NCBI RefSeq assembly: GCF_000243675.2
Contig: NZ_AHMM02000024.1
Span: 248,001 to 312,000, forward strand
Length of the DNA: 64,000 bases
Reading direction: 5' to 3'
DNA from: Leptospira inadai serovar Lyme str. 10
GTDB lineage: Bacteria > Spirochaetota > Leptospiria > Leptospirales > Leptospiraceae
The translations under genes and the position numbers were made by a program. The notes under the pieces are model-generated. The model had not been told where the DNA came from. It saw nothing but the letters and a program-made list of their open reading frames with translations, and ran no database searches. How positions within the stretch are numbered: position 1 is the stretch's first letter; each line of letters opens with the position of its first letter. Below are positions 18,635-29,780 of this stretch, piece after piece.

Positions 18635-20383
18635 ATGAGTTTAAAACAGCTCTCTCTTTCCTTAATTTCCGATATCACCGCCCGCATCAACTCCACGGAT
18701 AATTTGGAGGAGTTGCTCGGAATTATCATCGAAACTACCAAAGACGTTTTAAATACCGAGGGATGCTCCTTATTGCTGTACGATAAGGAAGAGGATTGCT
18801 TAGTATTTCAGATTGCCAAGGGCGATAAGGGGGAATCTCTAACCGAATTGAAGGTCCCTCGCGGTAAGGGGATTGCCGGAATGGTTCTAGAAAGTCTGGA
18901 ACCCGTAATTACGAACGATGCGGCTAATGACCCTCGTATTTACAGAAATATCGATCAAGCGGTCGGCTTTACGACTCGGAATCTAATTTGCGTTCCCATG
19001 AAAACTCAAGGAGAAATTCAGGGAGTGTTAGAAGCGGTCAATTCAAACGAACGACCCGATTTTACTTCGAAAGATATTAAAATTTTAGAATATCTCTCGG
19101 ATTTAGCCGCAATCGCGATACGAAATAGACGCCTCATCAAAGATCTCAAAGACAGGGCTCGGGAACTCGATTGCCTTTACCAGATTTCCCAAGCTATTTC
19201 GAATATCAGCGAGTTGGATCAGTTTTTAAACCTGACCGTCCATTCGATTTCCGACGTGTTAGGCGCGGAAAGGGTCTCGTTAATCTTCCAGAATCCGCGA
19301 ACTAAATCTTTCGAACTTTCTAAATCCATCGGATTCGGAATCGAAGAGGAATCCCAACTTGTGGACGAGTCGCAAGGAATTCTGAATCGAATTCTTTCCG
19401 ACGGAAAACCTTTGCTTGTTCAAGGACAAACCGATATCGACCCGAATCTTTTAAATCCTATCCGATATAAGACGAGATCCTTCGTTTCAGTTCCGATCAG
19501 ACAGGATGGAAAGATTATAGGAATATTAAACGCAGCCGATAAAAAGAGCGGTGATAGCTTCTCTTCGCAAGATCTTTCCATTTTAAGCACGATATCGAAC
19601 CAAATTGCGGAAGCCTATAATAGTCTTCTCGTTAAAAATCAGAAAGAAAAACTGACTTCGATCCGACGAGATATGCAAATCGCCTCCCAAATTCAGATCA
19701 ATTCGCTGCCGAGCATTCCCAAGAAAATGCATTTATTGGAGATCGAGACCGCTTATACCGCTTCGAAAGAGATCGGGGGAGATTTTTACGATCTTGTTTA
19801 TCATAACCCGGACGAAATTAGTCTTTTAATAGCGGATGTTTCCGGAAAAGGAATCTCCGCCGCTCTTTTCATGGAATTTTCCAAAACAATCATTGCGGGC
19901 GAAGTAGCCCGCAATTCGTCAACCAGCATCAGCTTAATGGGGGCAAACCGTATCATTCAGGAAAAATCCGGATACTTTATGTTTGTAACCGTAATGCTGA
20001 TCCGGATCAATATGCTCAAGAAAAGAATTCGCTATTCCAGTGCAGGCCACAACGAGCAACTTTTTTATAAAGCCAAAGATAAGAAAGTTGTGATGCTTTC
20101 CGGAAAAGGCATGCCTCTCGGCATCAAAGAATCCGAAATTGAAGAACATGAAATAGAATACCAACCCGGAGATTTAATCGTTCTCTATACGGATGGAGTT
20201 AGTGAAACGACCAATGAAACTCGGGAAATGTACGGATTGGAAAATCTTGCGAAACTGATCGAACGTAACGGGGATATGCCTGTAGAAAATCTGAAAGATT
20301 TGATTTTGGATACTACGGATGCCTTCAGAGGGGAAGCCGACCCCCATGATGATTATACGCTAGTTCTAGTCCGACTGAATTAA
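18635..20383 (+). CDS. GAF-GAF-SpoIIE (PP2C) serine phosphatase
   Basis: The 582-residue cytoplasmic protein has two GAF domains (about 20-165 and 185-330), a coiled linker and a SpoIIE/RsbU-type PP2C phosphatase domain (about 370-580). Metal ligands are visible in [14 protein letters not shown] and LYTDGV, so it should be active. Proteins of this build dephosphorylate anti-sigma-factor antagonists in partner-switching pathways, with the GAF domains sensing small ligands or redox state. No anti-sigma or STAS gene is adjacent. A TTGACA box at 18554-18559 may belong to its promoter, but no good -10 follows at 17 bp. Confidence 0.92.
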   Translation: MSLKQLSLSLISDITARINSTDNLEELLGIIIETTKDVLNTEGCSLLLYDKEEDCLVFQIAKGDKGESLTELKVPRGKGIAGMVLESLEPVITNDAANDPRIYRNIDQAVGFTTRNLICVPMKTQGEIQGVLEAVNSNERPDFTSKDIKILEYLSDLAAIAIRNRRLIKDLKDRARELDCLYQISQAISNISELDQFLNLTVHSISDVLGAERVSLIFQNPRTKSFELSKSIGFGIEEESQLVDESQGILNRILSDGKPLLVQGQTDIDPNLLNPIRYKTRSFVSVPIRQDGKIIGILNAADKKSGDSFSSQDLSILSTISNQIAEAYNSLLVKNQKEKLTSIRRDMQIASQIQINSLPSIPKKMHLLEIETAYTASKEIGGDFYDLVYHNPDEISLLIADVSGKGISAALFMEFSKTIIAGEVARNSSTSISLMGANRIIQEKSGYFMFVTVMLIRINMLKKRIRYSSAGHNEQLFYKAKDKKVVMLSGKGMPLGIKESEIEEHEIEYQPGDLIVLYTDGVSETTNETREMYGLENLAKLIERNGDMPVENLKDLILDTTDAFRGEADPHDDYTLVLVRLN

Positions 20384-20404
20384 GATTCCGCCGTCTGGGT
20401 TTGG

Positions 20405-20421
20405 TTTGTAGGAACTATGAC
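20405..20421 (+). repeat. Copy 1 of dispersed TTTGTAGGAACTAYGAC repeat
   Basis: The 17 bases TTTGTAGGAACTATGAC lie between the phosphatase and phosphofructokinase stops. A copy with one difference lies inverted at 22922-22938, and 15 of the bases recur at 39405-39419. Confidence 0.6.
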
Positions 20422-21716
20422 TATCGGGCAGTCATCCTAGGCGGCTGTCCGGTAGAAGCGAGGAGCGTTCGCCATAATGTGCTCTTGTTCGGCTGCAATA
20501 CTTTTCTTTCCTGAATAGCAAGATCGATCGGCAAATGGGTAAATACATTATTCCATATCCCGATTACCATATCCGTCTTTCCGGCCATGCCTGCGTGAAC
20601 CGCATTCTGAGCCAGAAAACCGCAGAAAATAGAATCTTCCGGATTAGCGGGAATCGACCGGATAATATAACTGGGATCGATGTATTTTACGTTCGTTTCT
20701 ATACTCTCTTTTTTAAAATATTCGATAATTTTATCCTTTAAAAAGACGCCAATATCGCCGAGTTTTAAGTTCCCCGAGGCATCTCTTTCCTCATTTTTTC
20801 CGAAGAATTTCTGTCCGGCACCCTCGGCAACTATGATGACCGCATGCTTTCTTTTTAAAATTCGATCTTTAAGAATTTCTAGAAAGGCACCTTCGCCATC
20901 CAGATCAAAATCGACCTCAGGAATTAGGCAGTAATTCACGTTCTGAGACGCGAGGGCGGCATTGACTGCAATAAAACCGGAATGGCGACCCATTAGTTTT
21001 ACGACCCCGATTCCGTTAGGTGCACCCTTCGCTTCAACGTGGGCACATTCTACTGCTTCCATTGCTTTTGAAAATGCAGTAGAAAATCCGAATGTCTTTT
21101 GGACATAATTAATATCGTTATCGATTGTCTTCGGAATTCCTATGACGGAGATTTCTTCGTTGCGTTTTTCGATTTCTCGAACGATTTCCTTCGCTCCACG
21201 CAATGTCCCGTCGCCGCCGATGCAAAATAGAACTTTCACTCCATAAAGAGCAAGCGTATTAACCATGTCTTCGGGAGCCTGATTTCCCCGGGAGGAAGCA
21301 AGGATGGTTCCCCCATCTGCACCGATATGAGCCACATTTTCCGGCGTCAATTCGATCGGGCGATGAGCATAGCGTTTCACTAGTCCCTGGTATCCATAAG
21401 GAAAACCCAGGATTCTTCGAACTCCATAGCGATATGTCAATTCCATTACGATTCCGCGTATAACATCGTTAATACCGGGGCAGAGCCCGCCGCAGGTAAT
21501 AATTCCTGCCGTTACATTTTGCGGGTCGAAATAAATTTTTTCCCGAGGACCTGCCTGTTCGAAGAAATCCACTTCGGATTCGAGATAATGCTTCCAGTCC
21601 TCTCGACTCTCAAAAACCGTCCTGAAAATTGCCTTGGATTCTTCCGGAGTGTAATATTCGTAACCGGCCGGACTTTCTATTCTACATTCGCCAAAATTCT
21701 TTATTTTTGTCTTCAT
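20421..21716 (-). CDS. pfkA: 6-phosphofructokinase, spirochaete/plant PPi-PFK-like clade
   Basis: The 431-residue enzyme phosphorylates fructose-6-phosphate in glycolysis. Marks are GGLCPG near 76, GGDGT near 167, PKTIDND near 195 and MGRHSG near 240. It has about 70 extra N-terminal residues compared with E. coli PfkA, as in the clade that includes the spirochaete TP0108-type and trypanosomal enzymes. The donor-specificity positions are informative: Gly in GGDGT favours ATP, whereas PPi enzymes have Asp there; Lys in PKTIDND is the PPi-type residue. The Gly/Lys combination occurs in ATP-using members of this group, so ATP is the likelier donor. It converges on the phosphatase gene with a repeat element abutting its stop. 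Confidence 0.9.
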   Translation of the reverse strand: MKTKIKNFGECRIESPAGYEYYTPEESKAIFRTVFESREDWKHYLESEVDFFEQAGPREKIYFDPQNVTAGIITCGGLCPGINDVIRGIVMELTYRYGVRRILGFPYGYQGLVKRYAHRPIELTPENVAHIGADGGTILASSRGNQAPEDMVNTLALYGVKVLFCIGGDGTLRGAKEIVREIEKRNEEISVIGIPKTIDNDINYVQKTFGFSTAFSKAMEAVECAHVEAKGAPNGIGVVKLMGRHSGFIAVNAALASQNVNYCLIPEVDFDLDGEGAFLEILKDRILKRKHAVIIVAEGAGQKFFGKNEERDASGNLKLGDIGVFLKDKIIEYFKKESIETNVKYIDPSYIIRSIPANPEDSIFCGFLAQNAVHAGMAGKTDMVIGIWNNVFTHLPIDLAIQERKVLQPNKSTLWRTLLASTGQPPRMTAR

Positions 21717-21829
21717 ACCGGTTTTTCCTTATTATAATGCATAGGCGTTCCCTTTTTTTCGACGTTTCAAATTGATTTTTCATTGGCAACAGGGATTCCT
21801 TCGTCATATATCATTAATAGAGGATGTAA

Positions 21830-22840
21830 ATGGGAAGAAAGATTCTAAAAAAGAACTCAGTTCGTCCCGTATTACGATCTGCCAGCATTTTCTTCTTACC
21901 TGTTTTTCTTGGGTTATCAATGATTTACGCTGAAACAGATTCGGGTCTTTTTTGGGACTCGTTTGGCGTTTTTAATTCGCCCGAACAATCTTCACCAAAA
22001 ACCGTAAATGTCGGAAAGGAAGAAGAAAAACCTGTCTTATTCTTTTCAGCATTCACTTTTAAAGGCCCGTTCGAAGCAAAACTTTTGAGCGGCCTGGTTC
22101 CTACAGAAAACCAGGCTTGGGAATCGATCCCGGGAATGAATACCCTTCTTCCAAAACCACCGCAGATCGTCAGGGGTCGGCGTGAATTCTTTGCCCTATA
22201 CCCATCTCTTGGAAAAGAAGAAATTTTTGTTATGGCATTGTCGGTTGCAAATCAACCGAAGCCAGGTTCGGGGGAAGCGTATGTAGGAGCTACGACGGAA
22301 CGCCGAGCTTTTGATGCGTTGACCGACGTCCGCAGCCAAAGCACTTCATTACCTGGCGTAAATCAAAATATTTCGCGAGGAATGGATAACCAAGCGGGTA
22401 ATTTACTGTTTGGATATATTGCGGGTCATGCGGGAATTCACATGGGATTAGGGATGAGAATGGCTGGGAACGGCGTAGGTTTAGCCGTCCCAGAATCCGC
22501 TAAATCATCGATTGGAGTAAGCTATTCAGTTTTTTCCGGAACAACTAGTCAAAACCAGTTAGATTTCTTCTTACAAGTTTCGGGAGTTAAGCGTTTTAAC
22601 GACAAGACGCTAATTCCTGTTGAGCCTCCGGTTTCACTGAAAGGTTGGCCCCAAGGGTATGAATATTATGTTAACCCTGGGTTTTCCGTTTCTACACGAA
22701 ATCTGCGTTTTGAAGGTTTAGTTCGAGTTCCCCTCCACCAACCGTTTCCCACTACAGATGGTGTACTTTCGTCTGAAATCCAAGGACAGCTAGGAGTAAA
22801 ATATAGTTTTTCAGAAAGTTCTCCAAACTTGCCTAAATGA
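21830..22840 (+). CDS. Exported protein of unknown function, possibly outer membrane
   Basis: The 336-residue product has a basic start and hydrophobic core typical of a signal peptide (about 15-34, likely cleavage after IYA). The mature part begins with a low-complexity region, then from about residue 170 becomes rich in alternating polar and hydrophobic residues (GYIAGHAGIHMGLGMRMAG, and later strands) and ends in VKYSFSESSPNLPK, as outer-membrane or beta-rich surface proteins do. I do not recognise the family. GAGG lies 8 nt before the ATG. It is alone between divergent phosphofructokinase and the convergent methionine operon. Confidence 0.7.
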   Translation: MGRKILKKNSVRPVLRSASIFFLPVFLGLSMIYAETDSGLFWDSFGVFNSPEQSSPKTVNVGKEEEKPVLFFSAFTFKGPFEAKLLSGLVPTENQAWESIPGMNTLLPKPPQIVRGRREFFALYPSLGKEEIFVMALSVANQPKPGSGEAYVGATTERRAFDALTDVRSQSTSLPGVNQNISRGMDNQAGNLLFGYIAGHAGIHMGLGMRMAGNGVGLAVPESAKSSIGVSYSVFSGTTSQNQLDFFLQVSGVKRFNDKTLIPVEPPVSLKGWPQGYEYYVNPGFSVSTRNLRFEGLVRVPLHQPFPTTDGVLSSEIQGQLGVKYSFSESSPNLPK

Positions 22841-22921
22841 CGGGAGTGAGGGATTTGTCTTAGTTACTACATTTCCTGGCTTGAACGGGAGATAGATTTG
22901 TTCCTTTTTCTAATGGGTATC

Positions 22922-22938
22922 GTCGTAGTTCCTACAAA
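22922..22938 (-). repeat. Copy 2 of dispersed repeat
   Basis: Reads TTTGTAGGAACTACGAC on the minus strand, one base different from copy 1. The TAG inside it is the stop codon of the 108-residue gene of the metH operon. Confidence 0.6.
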
Positions 22939-23258
22939 CCCTGTTTTTCAAACGAGAGTTTCAAATCTAACTTACTAATAAGATGCTTCTTTCTCGAAAT
23001 CCGAATAGTCTTTAGTAATTTTCCCCGATCTTTTGTAAAAACTTCAATCCAAGTTTCAATTATTGGACAGGAGTGATCCTCACAAGCCCACTCGATAGCT
23101 TTTAAGGAAGTCACTGGCTCTCCCATTCTCTTTCGAATTTCTGATGCTAACCAAGGATGGAATGAGAATTCCGCATCTGGATCACAAATTTCTGAAAATT
23201 CTGTATGCGTCTCCGGCACCTTTGTAGGAACTTCTACCCTCATCAAATTGCTCTTCAT
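22932..23258 (-). CDS. Small conserved-looking protein at the end of the metH operon
   Basis: From the ATG at 23258, 5 nt after the metH stop, the product has 108 residues. The frame is open upstream to 23318, but that would overlap metH by 55 nt, so I prefer the later start; no clear ribosome site is seen for either. The sequence is hydrophilic, with Cys and His in AIEWACEDHSCPIIETW and a basic C-terminus, and no signal or membrane segment. Those residues could bind metal but this is speculation. Position makes it a likely last gene of the methyl-cycle operon. Unrecognised family. Confidence 0.6.
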   Translation of the reverse strand: MKSNLMRVEVPTKVPETHTEFSEICDPDAEFSFHPWLASEIRKRMGEPVTSLKAIEWACEDHSCPIIETWIEVFTKDRGKLLKTIRISRKKHLISKLDLKLSFEKQGL

Positions 23259-23263
23259 TACTA

Positions 23264-26200
23264 TTAGACTGTAGGAACAACTTCTTTGGGATCGTAAGCT
23301 AAATTCGGTGAAAGCCACTTTTCAATTTCAGCAACGCTTGTATTCTTGCGCCTAGCGTAGTCTTCAATCTGATCACGATTAATTTTCGCTACGGCGAAAT
23401 ATTTTGAATCAGGATGAGCAAAATACAACCCACTTACGGAACTAGCCGGCCACATAGCAAAATGCTCTGTCAAGGTAATACCCGTATTCTTTTCAACCTG
23501 TAAAAGATCAAAAAGAATGCGCTTCTCCGTGTGATCCGGACTTGCCGGATAACCAGCTGCGGGACGAATACCTCTGTATTTTTCCCGAATAAGGTCCTCC
23601 ACAGGAAGATTTTCTTCGGACGCGTATCCCCAATATTCCTTTCGAACTTTAAGATGCATATACTCAGCAAACGCTTCCGCCAACCGATCTCCTAGTGCTT
23701 TCGCCATAATCGAGTTATAATCATCCAATTTTGAGTCGAAAATCTTTGCAAACTCTTCGACTCCATGCCCCGACGTAACTGCAAAACCTCCGATATAATC
23801 GGTTAAACCGGTCTCCCTGGGAGCAATGAAATCAGCCAAACAATAATTCGGCTCTTGCTTGTCTTCTTTCGAAATTTGCTGACGAAGCGTATGAAGAACG
23901 GAAAGTACCTTTGATTTCGTTTCATCCTCATAAACTTCAATATCGTCGCCGACGCTATTGGCGGGGAAAATGCCGATCACCCCTTTTGCTCTGTAACGTT
24001 TATTCTTAACGATATCTTCCAAAAGCCTACGCGCATCTTCGTATAATTCTTTCGCCTGTTTTCCATAAATTTCACTTTCTAATATGGACGGGAATCGACC
24101 TTTTAATTCCCAGGCCTGAAAGAAAGGTGACCAATCAATGTACGGAACTAAAGTTTCTAATGAAATTTCTTCATCAAAGACTTTCACTCCCGTGATATTC
24201 GGTTTTGAAATCGCCAACGTATTCCAATCCGAAACAAACCTGTTCTCCCTTGCTTCTTCGATTGAAACTAATTTTCGCTCGTTTCTAGTATTGAAATAAA
24301 TCTCACGTTGAGATTTCTGATCTAATTTAATTTGTTCAACATATTCGTCGCGCAAGGATGGATTCAATAGTTTTCCTACAACATTTACGACTCGCGAAGC
24401 ATCGATAACATGAACGACAGGATGATCATATTTTTCCGCTATTTTTACCGCAGTATGCGCCGAACTTGTAGTAGCTCCTCCGATAAGTAACGGAACAGTA
24501 AAACCGGTTCTTTGCATTTCAGAAGCGACGTAAACCATCTCATCCAAAGAAGGAGTAATCAACCCGGATAACCCAATTATGTCGGCCTTTTGCGCTTTAG
24601 CCTCTTCTAGAATTTTTTCGCAAGGAACCATCACGCCTAAATCTATTACTTCGTAATTATTGCAGGCAAGAACCACGGAGACGATATTCTTGCCTATATC
24701 ATGGACGTCACCTTTGACAGTCGCAATTAGAAATTTTAGTTTTTGTGAAACTTGAGCCTGTCTTTTATTTTCCTCTTCCATAAACGGCAAAAGATAGGCG
24801 ACCGCCTTTTTCATAACACGAGCGCTTTTTACCACTTGCGGGAGAAACATTTTTCCGGATCCGAATAAATCACCGACAACTCTCATCCCGTCCATCATCG
24901 GGCCTTCAATGACGCTCAATGGTCGGCCGTATTTTACCCTAGCCTCTTCCGTATCTTGTTCTATGAATTCAACAATTCCTTTAACTAGTGCATGTTCAAG
25001 ACGTTGTTCAACGGAACCGGATCTCCACACGTCTTCTTTTTTATCGATCTTATCGCCGGCCTTAACCGTTTCCGCAAAATCGATTAGTCGCTCAGTTGAA
25101 TCCGGTCTACGATTCAAAAGTACGTCCTCGACGAGTTCTAGTAGATCCTTCGGTATCTCCTCGTAAACGGCGAGCATACCCGCATTTACGATGGCCATAT
25201 CTAAACCGGCTTGAATTGCATGATATAAAAAGGCTGCATGCATTGCCTCCCGAACGGGATTATTACCCCGGAAGGAAAAGGAGATATTACTTAATCCCCC
25301 GCTAATTTTTGCGCCGGGACATTTTACTTTTATTTCCCGAATTGCTTCTATAAAATCGACCGCATAATTATTATGCTCTTCGATTCCGGTCCCGACAGTC
25401 AAAATATTCGGATCGAAAATAATGTCCGACGGAGAATAATCCGCCTCGTTAATCAATAATTCATAAGCTCGTTTGCAAATCCTGACCTTCTCATCTTTAC
25501 TTGCCGCCTGCCCCTGCTCATCAAACGCCATAACGATAACTGCAGCACCATATCTTCGAACCTGTCGAGCTTGAGCTAAGAATTTTTCCTCCCCTTCTTT
25601 TAAAGAAATGGAGTTTACTATCGGTTTACCTTGAATACACTTAAGTCCAGCTTCCAAGACGGACCACTTAGAGCTGTCAATCATGAACGGTACTTTCGCG
25701 ATGTCCGGTTCTACTGCTATTAAGTTTAAGAATTGAGTCATAGAAGCTTCGCCATCAAGCAATGCTTCATCAAAATTTATATCTATTATATTTGCACCGG
25801 CTTCGACCTGCTGTAAAGCGACCGCAACGGCTTCTTCGAAATTTCCATCTAAAATCAGTTTCTTAAACTTTGGTGATCCGGTAACATTCGTTCTTTCTCC
25901 TACCATTATGAATCCTTTATCCGGTGTAAGGTTTAAAGGTTCTAATCCGGACAATCTTGTAAAATCCGCAATCGTCGGTATCGTTCTAGGTGGATTACTG
26001 GCAACGGCCTTTGTCACCGCCGCGATATGATCCGGAGTTGTTCCACAGCAACCGCCGGCAATATTCAACCAGCCAGCCGCTGCAAATTCTCCTAAAAATT
26101 TTCCGAATTCTTCCGGAGTCTGGTCGTAGCCGCCGAACGCATTAGGTAATCCTGCATTCGGATAACAACTTATAAAACAGTCCGCGACTCTCGAAAGTTC

Positions 26201-27001
26201 TTCGATATAAGGTCTCATTTCCGCTGCACCTAGTGCGCAATTAATTCCGACCGACAACGGATTTGCATGATAAATGGAATTATAGAAGGCCTCGATAGTT
26301 TGCCCGGAAAGCGTTCGTCCTGAAGCATCGGTAATCGTCACGGATAAGGAAACCGGCAGCCTTACTTTGAGATCTTCAAATACGTTTTCTATGGCAACAA
26401 TTGCGGCCTTAAGATTCAGCGTATCGATATTTGTTTCGGGGAGAAGTAAATCCACGCCTTCTTCTACGAGGGCCCTAACTTGTTCATAAAAAGTTTCTAC
26501 TAATTCGTCGAAGGTAATAGCGCGAAATGCCGGATTATTTACGTCCGGCGATAAGGAAAGCGTCTTATTCGTAGGCCCAAAGGCTCCAGCTAAGAAAACC
26601 GGTCGATTCGGCTTTTGCAGCTTGAATTTTTGAATAGCTGATTTAGCTACCTGAACCGCAGCACGATTAAGCTCGTCGACGATGGATTCCATCGCATAAT
26701 CCGCTTGAGAAATATTATTTGCATTGAATGTGTTTGTCTCTATTACATTCGCGCCGGACCGTAAAAATTCCAAATGGATACTTTCAATTATATCAGGCCG
26801 CGTAAGCACAAGTAGGTCATTATTTCCCTTTAAAGAAGAAGCATGATTTACAAAACGTTCCCCTCTGTAAGCCGCCTCGTCCAAATTGTATCTTTGGATC
26901 ATTGTGCCCATTGCACCGTCCAAGACAAGGATCTGTTTTTGCAATAGAGTAATCAGTTCTTTAGCTTTAGAATTTGTATATGCTGGGAAATTTTTCTTCA
27001 T
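23264..27001 (-). CDS. metH: Cobalamin-dependent methionine synthase
   Basis: MetH transfers a methyl group from 5-methyltetrahydrofolate via cobalamin to homocysteine. The 1245-residue protein has all four modules: the homocysteine domain (to about 330) with zinc ligands Cys255, Cys318 and Cys319; the folate-binding TIM barrel (about 360-630, starting at GERTNVTGS); the cap and B12 domain with DVHDIGKN near 765 supplying the axial His; and the C-terminal SAM-binding activation domain with [12 protein letters not shown]. No riboswitch is upstream; control appears to come from the ArsR-type regulator at the head of the operon. The start overlaps the ferredoxin stop by 4 nt (ATGA). Confidence 0.98.
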   Translation of the reverse strand: MKKNFPAYTNSKAKELITLLQKQILVLDGAMGTMIQRYNLDEAAYRGERFVNHASSLKGNNDLLVLTRPDIIESIHLEFLRSGANVIETNTFNANNISQADYAMESIVDELNRAAVQVAKSAIQKFKLQKPNRPVFLAGAFGPTNKTLSLSPDVNNPAFRAITFDELVETFYEQVRALVEEGVDLLLPETNIDTLNLKAAIVAIENVFEDLKVRLPVSLSVTITDASGRTLSGQTIEAFYNSIYHANPLSVGINCALGAAEMRPYIEELSRVADCFISCYPNAGLPNAFGGYDQTPEEFGKFLGEFAAAGWLNIAGGCCGTTPDHIAAVTKAVASNPPRTIPTIADFTRLSGLEPLNLTPDKGFIMVGERTNVTGSPKFKKLILDGNFEEAVAVALQQVEAGANIIDINFDEALLDGEASMTQFLNLIAVEPDIAKVPFMIDSSKWSVLEAGLKCIQGKPIVNSISLKEGEEKFLAQARQVRRYGAAVIVMAFDEQGQAASKDEKVRICKRAYELLINEADYSPSDIIFDPNILTVGTGIEEHNNYAVDFIEAIREIKVKCPGAKISGGLSNISFSFRGNNPVREAMHAAFLYHAIQAGLDMAIVNAGMLAVYEEIPKDLLELVEDVLLNRRPDSTERLIDFAETVKAGDKIDKKEDVWRSGSVEQRLEHALVKGIVEFIEQDTEEARVKYGRPLSVIEGPMMDGMRVVGDLFGSGKMFLPQVVKSARVMKKAVAYLLPFMEEENKRQAQVSQKLKFLIATVKGDVHDIGKNIVSVVLACNNYEVIDLGVMVPCEKILEEAKAQKADIIGLSGLITPSLDEMVYVASEMQRTGFTVPLLIGGATTSSAHTAVKIAEKYDHPVVHVIDASRVVNVVGKLLNPSLRDEYVEQIKLDQKSQREIYFNTRNERKLVSIEEARENRFVSDWNTLAISKPNITGVKVFDEEISLETLVPYIDWSPFFQAWELKGRFPSILESEIYGKQAKELYEDARRLLEDIVKNKRYRAKGVIGIFPANSVGDDIEVYEDETKSKVLSVLHTLRQQISKEDKQEPNYCLADFIAPRETGLTDYIGGFAVTSGHGVEEFAKIFDSKLDDYNSIMAKALGDRLAEAFAEYMHLKVRKEYWGYASEENLPVEDLIREKYRGIRPAAGYPASPDHTEKRILFDLLQVEKNTGITLTEHFAMWPASSVSGLYFAHPDSKYFAVAKINRDQIEDYARRKNTSVAEIEKWLSPNLAYDPKEVVPTV

Positions 27002-27297
27002 AATAATTTAGTATTACACGGTTCTTTTAATAAAGGTTGTTTTAGCTCACGAATTACGGGTAGGAACTTCGACTCCACTGCATTTTTTAAAATCCAATCC
27101 TGCCAGATTGGCGGAACTTCATCCTCAGGAAAAATTGCGTTTGCGGGACATTCCCTCAAACAATCGTTACAATGGATGCAAATGTCCGGATCAATTAGAA
27201 CAAAGTTCTCGCTTTCCCGAAACGCTTCCACTGGGCAGGCAGCGGCACAGTAAGTATACTTACACCCGACACAAGGTTCGGTAACTACGTATGCCAA
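26998..27297 (-). CDS. FdxA-type ferredoxin with two cluster motifs
   Basis: The 99-residue protein has cysteines 9, 12, 17 and 21 ([15 protein letters not shown]) and 40, 43, 46 and 50 ([12 protein letters not shown]), then a 50-residue tail. The first motif matches seven-iron FdxA/Azotobacter FdI-type ferredoxins, where one cluster is 3Fe-4S and the other 4Fe-4S. It is a soluble electron carrier. Its place between ahcY (31 nt away) and metH (4-nt overlap) suggests that it delivers electrons for reductive reactivation of cob(II)alamin in MetH, a job done by flavodoxin in E. coli; this is inference. Confidence 0.9.
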   Translation of the reverse strand: MAYVVTEPCVGCKYTYCAAACPVEAFRESENFVLIDPDICIHCNDCLRECPANAIFPEDEVPPIWQDWILKNAVESKFLPVIRELKQPLLKEPCNTKLL

Positions 27298-27328
27298 AAT
27301 CCACCTACCCGTTTCGTACTTTTACCGA

Positions 27329-28642
27329 TTAATACCGATAATGCTCAGGCTTATACGGTCCTTCGATAGGTACACCTATGTATTCTGCTTGTTTCGCGTT
27401 CAGGGTCGTAAGACGAACGCCTAGTTGCTCCAAATGCAAAGCGGCAACCTTCTCATCCAATTTCTTGGGTAGACGATACACACCTATTTCATACTTGTTA
27501 TTCCAAAGTTCGATTTGAGCCAATACTTGGTTCGTAAATGAACAAGACATTACAAACGATGGGTGTCCAGTCGCGCAGCCTAGATTTACTAGACGTCCTT
27601 CGGCAAGAACTATGATCGTTTTTCCGTCAGGGAACGTATATTTATCGACCTGCGGCTTGATTTCCAGTTTGGTAACGCCTTTCTCAGAATTTAAGCGCGC
27701 CATCTGAATTTCTGTATCGAAGTGGCCAATATTGCAGAGAATTGAGCCGTCTTTCATCGCTTTCATGTTCTCAAGTGTGATGATATCATCATTGCCTGTC
27801 GAAGTTACTACAATATCAACCGTCTCAATTACATCTTCGACGCGAAGAACTTGGTATCCTTCCATAACAGCCTGTAGAGCGCAAATTGGATCGATTTCAG
27901 TAACAATTACTCGTGCTCCAAAGTTTCTTAGAGAAGCCGCTGATCCTTTGCCGACATCTCCATAGCCGCAAACCAAGGCAACTTTACCAGCGAGCATGAT
28001 ATCAGTAGCTCTTTTAATACCGTCCGCAAGGGACTCCCTACATCCATAGAGATTATCAAACTTCGATTTGGTCACCGAATCATTGACATTGATTGCCGGA
28101 ATTTTTAATTCACCTTTCTTTAAAAGTTTCTCGAGCCCTTTTACACCAGTAGTTGTTTCTTCAGAAACTCCTTTGATGTTTTCGAGAAGTTTGGGATACT
28201 TCTCATGTACGTACATGGTTAGATCGCCGCCATCATCCAATATCATATTTGGACCGGTCCCATTTTCAAAAAATAAAGTCTGCTCAACGCACCACCAATA
28301 TTCTTCTTCAGTTTCTCCCTTCCAAGCGAACACTGGAACGCCTGATTTCGCAATCGCCGCAGCAGCATGATCTTGCGTGGAAAAGATATTACATGATGAC
28401 CAGCGAACCTGAGCTCCTAATTCAATTAGAGTCTCAATTAGAACGGCCGTCTGAATTGTCATATGGAGAGAACCTGCAATTCTCGCCCCTTTCAAGGGTT
28501 GTTTTCCCTTGTATTCTTGACGTAATGCCATCAGACCTGGCATCTCCTTTTCTGCCAGAATAATCTCTTGCCTACCCCAATCGGCGAGCGAGATATCCTT
28601 AACCTTATAGTCTAAACCTTTTTCTTGCGCTGCAGTGGACAT
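27329..28642 (-). CDS. ahcY: Adenosylhomocysteinase
   Basis: AhcY reversibly hydrolyses S-adenosylhomocysteine to adenosine and homocysteine with a tightly bound NAD. The 437-residue enzyme shows the NAD-binding [10 protein letters not shown], the substrate residues around [13 protein letters not shown], and the C-terminal KPEHYRY tail that contributes to the neighbouring active site. Length is that of bacterial enzymes lacking the plant-type insertion. Its ATG shares one base with the stop of the regulator gene upstream. Together with MetH it recycles homocysteine to methionine. Confidence 0.98.
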   Translation of the reverse strand: MSTAAQEKGLDYKVKDISLADWGRQEIILAEKEMPGLMALRQEYKGKQPLKGARIAGSLHMTIQTAVLIETLIELGAQVRWSSCNIFSTQDHAAAAIAKSGVPVFAWKGETEEEYWWCVEQTLFFENGTGPNMILDDGGDLTMYVHEKYPKLLENIKGVSEETTTGVKGLEKLLKKGELKIPAINVNDSVTKSKFDNLYGCRESLADGIKRATDIMLAGKVALVCGYGDVGKGSAASLRNFGARVIVTEIDPICALQAVMEGYQVLRVEDVIETVDIVVTSTGNDDIITLENMKAMKDGSILCNIGHFDTEIQMARLNSEKGVTKLEIKPQVDKYTFPDGKTIIVLAEGRLVNLGCATGHPSFVMSCSFTNQVLAQIELWNNKYEIGVYRLPKKLDEKVAALHLEQLGVRLTTLNAKQAEYIGVPIEGPYKPEHYRY

Positions 28643-29700
28643 TAAAGTCCTCCTTTTTTCTTAGCTTTAATAATTAATACTTTGAAGTATTTCTGAGATT
28701 CAATTTCTTGCACGGATTCAATTGTAAAACCCGAATCTTCTAACCAATCGCTTAAGAGTTCCGGTTCGAAACCTAACCATAGATCGGCAAAATTATCGCG
28801 CATAAACTCTTGATTATGTTTTTTTAAATCTACGATTAAAAAGGTTCCACCATCTTTAAGAACCCGAGACACTTCTTTCATAGCCTTGGGCGGATTCGAA
28901 ATATGATGTAAAACCATCGAAGCGACTACGGCATCGGAGGAATTCTCTAACTCTCCGGGTAACATTTCAAGATCCGCCGCAATAAAATTTACTTTCGGAT
29001 TATTCAGAAAAGTTAAGGTCGCTTCTCGAATCATACTTTCGGAAGAATCGATGCCTGTCACTTCCCGACTCTTAGTTAAAAGATACGGTATTAACCCCCC
29101 GGGACCACATCCTAAGTCGAAGGTCCTACACAGCGAGTCGGGTAATAATTGGAGAATTTTCTTTCTATAAAGCAGAGGATCTAAGACTTCCTGCTGCAAG
29201 TTTTCCCAATCTTTTGCAACAAAATCAAAATAACGAGTGGTTTTAAGATCCCGCTGCTTTAATATTTCATTTGCTTTTTCAATGTCCCTTGCCGAGTAAG
29301 GTAGCTCTCTTTCATGCGACATTAAAATATTGAAAACTCGAATTTGGAAATTATTCTCTACTGTCGGATCTTTGACTTTATAATAAACCCACGAACCTTC
29401 TCGCTGAAAATGGAGAAATCCTGCATCAGCTAATATTTTCAAATGGCGAGAAATTCTAGATTGACCCATTCCTAAGACTTCGGTCACTTCCTGAACATTA
29501 AAAGGTGCAATCGATAGAATCAACAATAGCCTAATTCTAGTTTCATCGGAAACCGCCTTTAAAGCGGCAAGGATTCCCCTCGATTGCGAATTCGCGTTAT
29601 ACTGAAAATCAGGTGGAACCGTAAAATCTACTAAACCTTTTTCGGCTAGCGGCGAAACGTTTAAACTTTCTAAATCAAACATTTCGCTGCTTTTCCCCAT
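28642..29700 (-). CDS. ArsR-family regulator fused to SAM-dependent methyltransferase domain (SahR-like)
   Basis: The 352-residue protein has an ArsR winged helix (about 42-125: [10 protein letters not shown], then the recognition helix [12 protein letters not shown]) followed by a class I methyltransferase fold (about 170-310) with the SAM/SAH-binding motif DLGCGPGG at 195-202. It lacks an arsenic-type cysteine motif in the DNA-binding domain. This architecture, at the head of ahcY-metH, matches SahR-type regulators described in Proteobacteria, which repress methionine-cycle genes and respond to S-adenosylhomocysteine. A 16-bp perfect palindrome lies 11 nt before its ATG, pointing to autoregulation of the whole operon. 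A genuine methyltransferase activity cannot be excluded. Confidence 0.88.
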   Translation of the reverse strand: MGKSSEMFDLESLNVSPLAEKGLVDFTVPPDFQYNANSQSRGILAALKAVSDETRIRLLLILSIAPFNVQEVTEVLGMGQSRISRHLKILADAGFLHFQREGSWVYYKVKDPTVENNFQIRVFNILMSHERELPYSARDIEKANEILKQRDLKTTRYFDFVAKDWENLQQEVLDPLLYRKKILQLLPDSLCRTFDLGCGPGGLIPYLLTKSREVTGIDSSESMIREATLTFLNNPKVNFIAADLEMLPGELENSSDAVVASMVLHHISNPPKAMKEVSRVLKDGGTFLIVDLKKHNQEFMRDNFADLWLGFEPELLSDWLEDSGFTIESVQEIESQKYFKVLIIKAKKKGGL

Positions 29701-29711
29701 CTTTTCCAGAT

Positions 29712-29727
29712 ATCAAGATATCTTGAT
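29712..29727. promoter_or_regulatory. Probable operator of the ArsR/SahR-like regulator
   Basis: ATCAAGATATCTTGAT is a perfect 16-bp palindrome, centred about 20 nt before the regulator start, between promoter and ribosome site. Its size and symmetry suit an ArsR dimer. Confidence 0.65.
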
Positions 29728-29780
29728 TTATTCAAGCTAAAAAAACTAGCTAATAGAAAAACAAAGCTTCCCTACAGAAT

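Noticed and set aside
27001..29760. Cobalamin riboswitch before the metH operon
   Set aside because: No B12-box or other conserved riboswitch element is seen; the palindromic operator is a simpler explanation for control.
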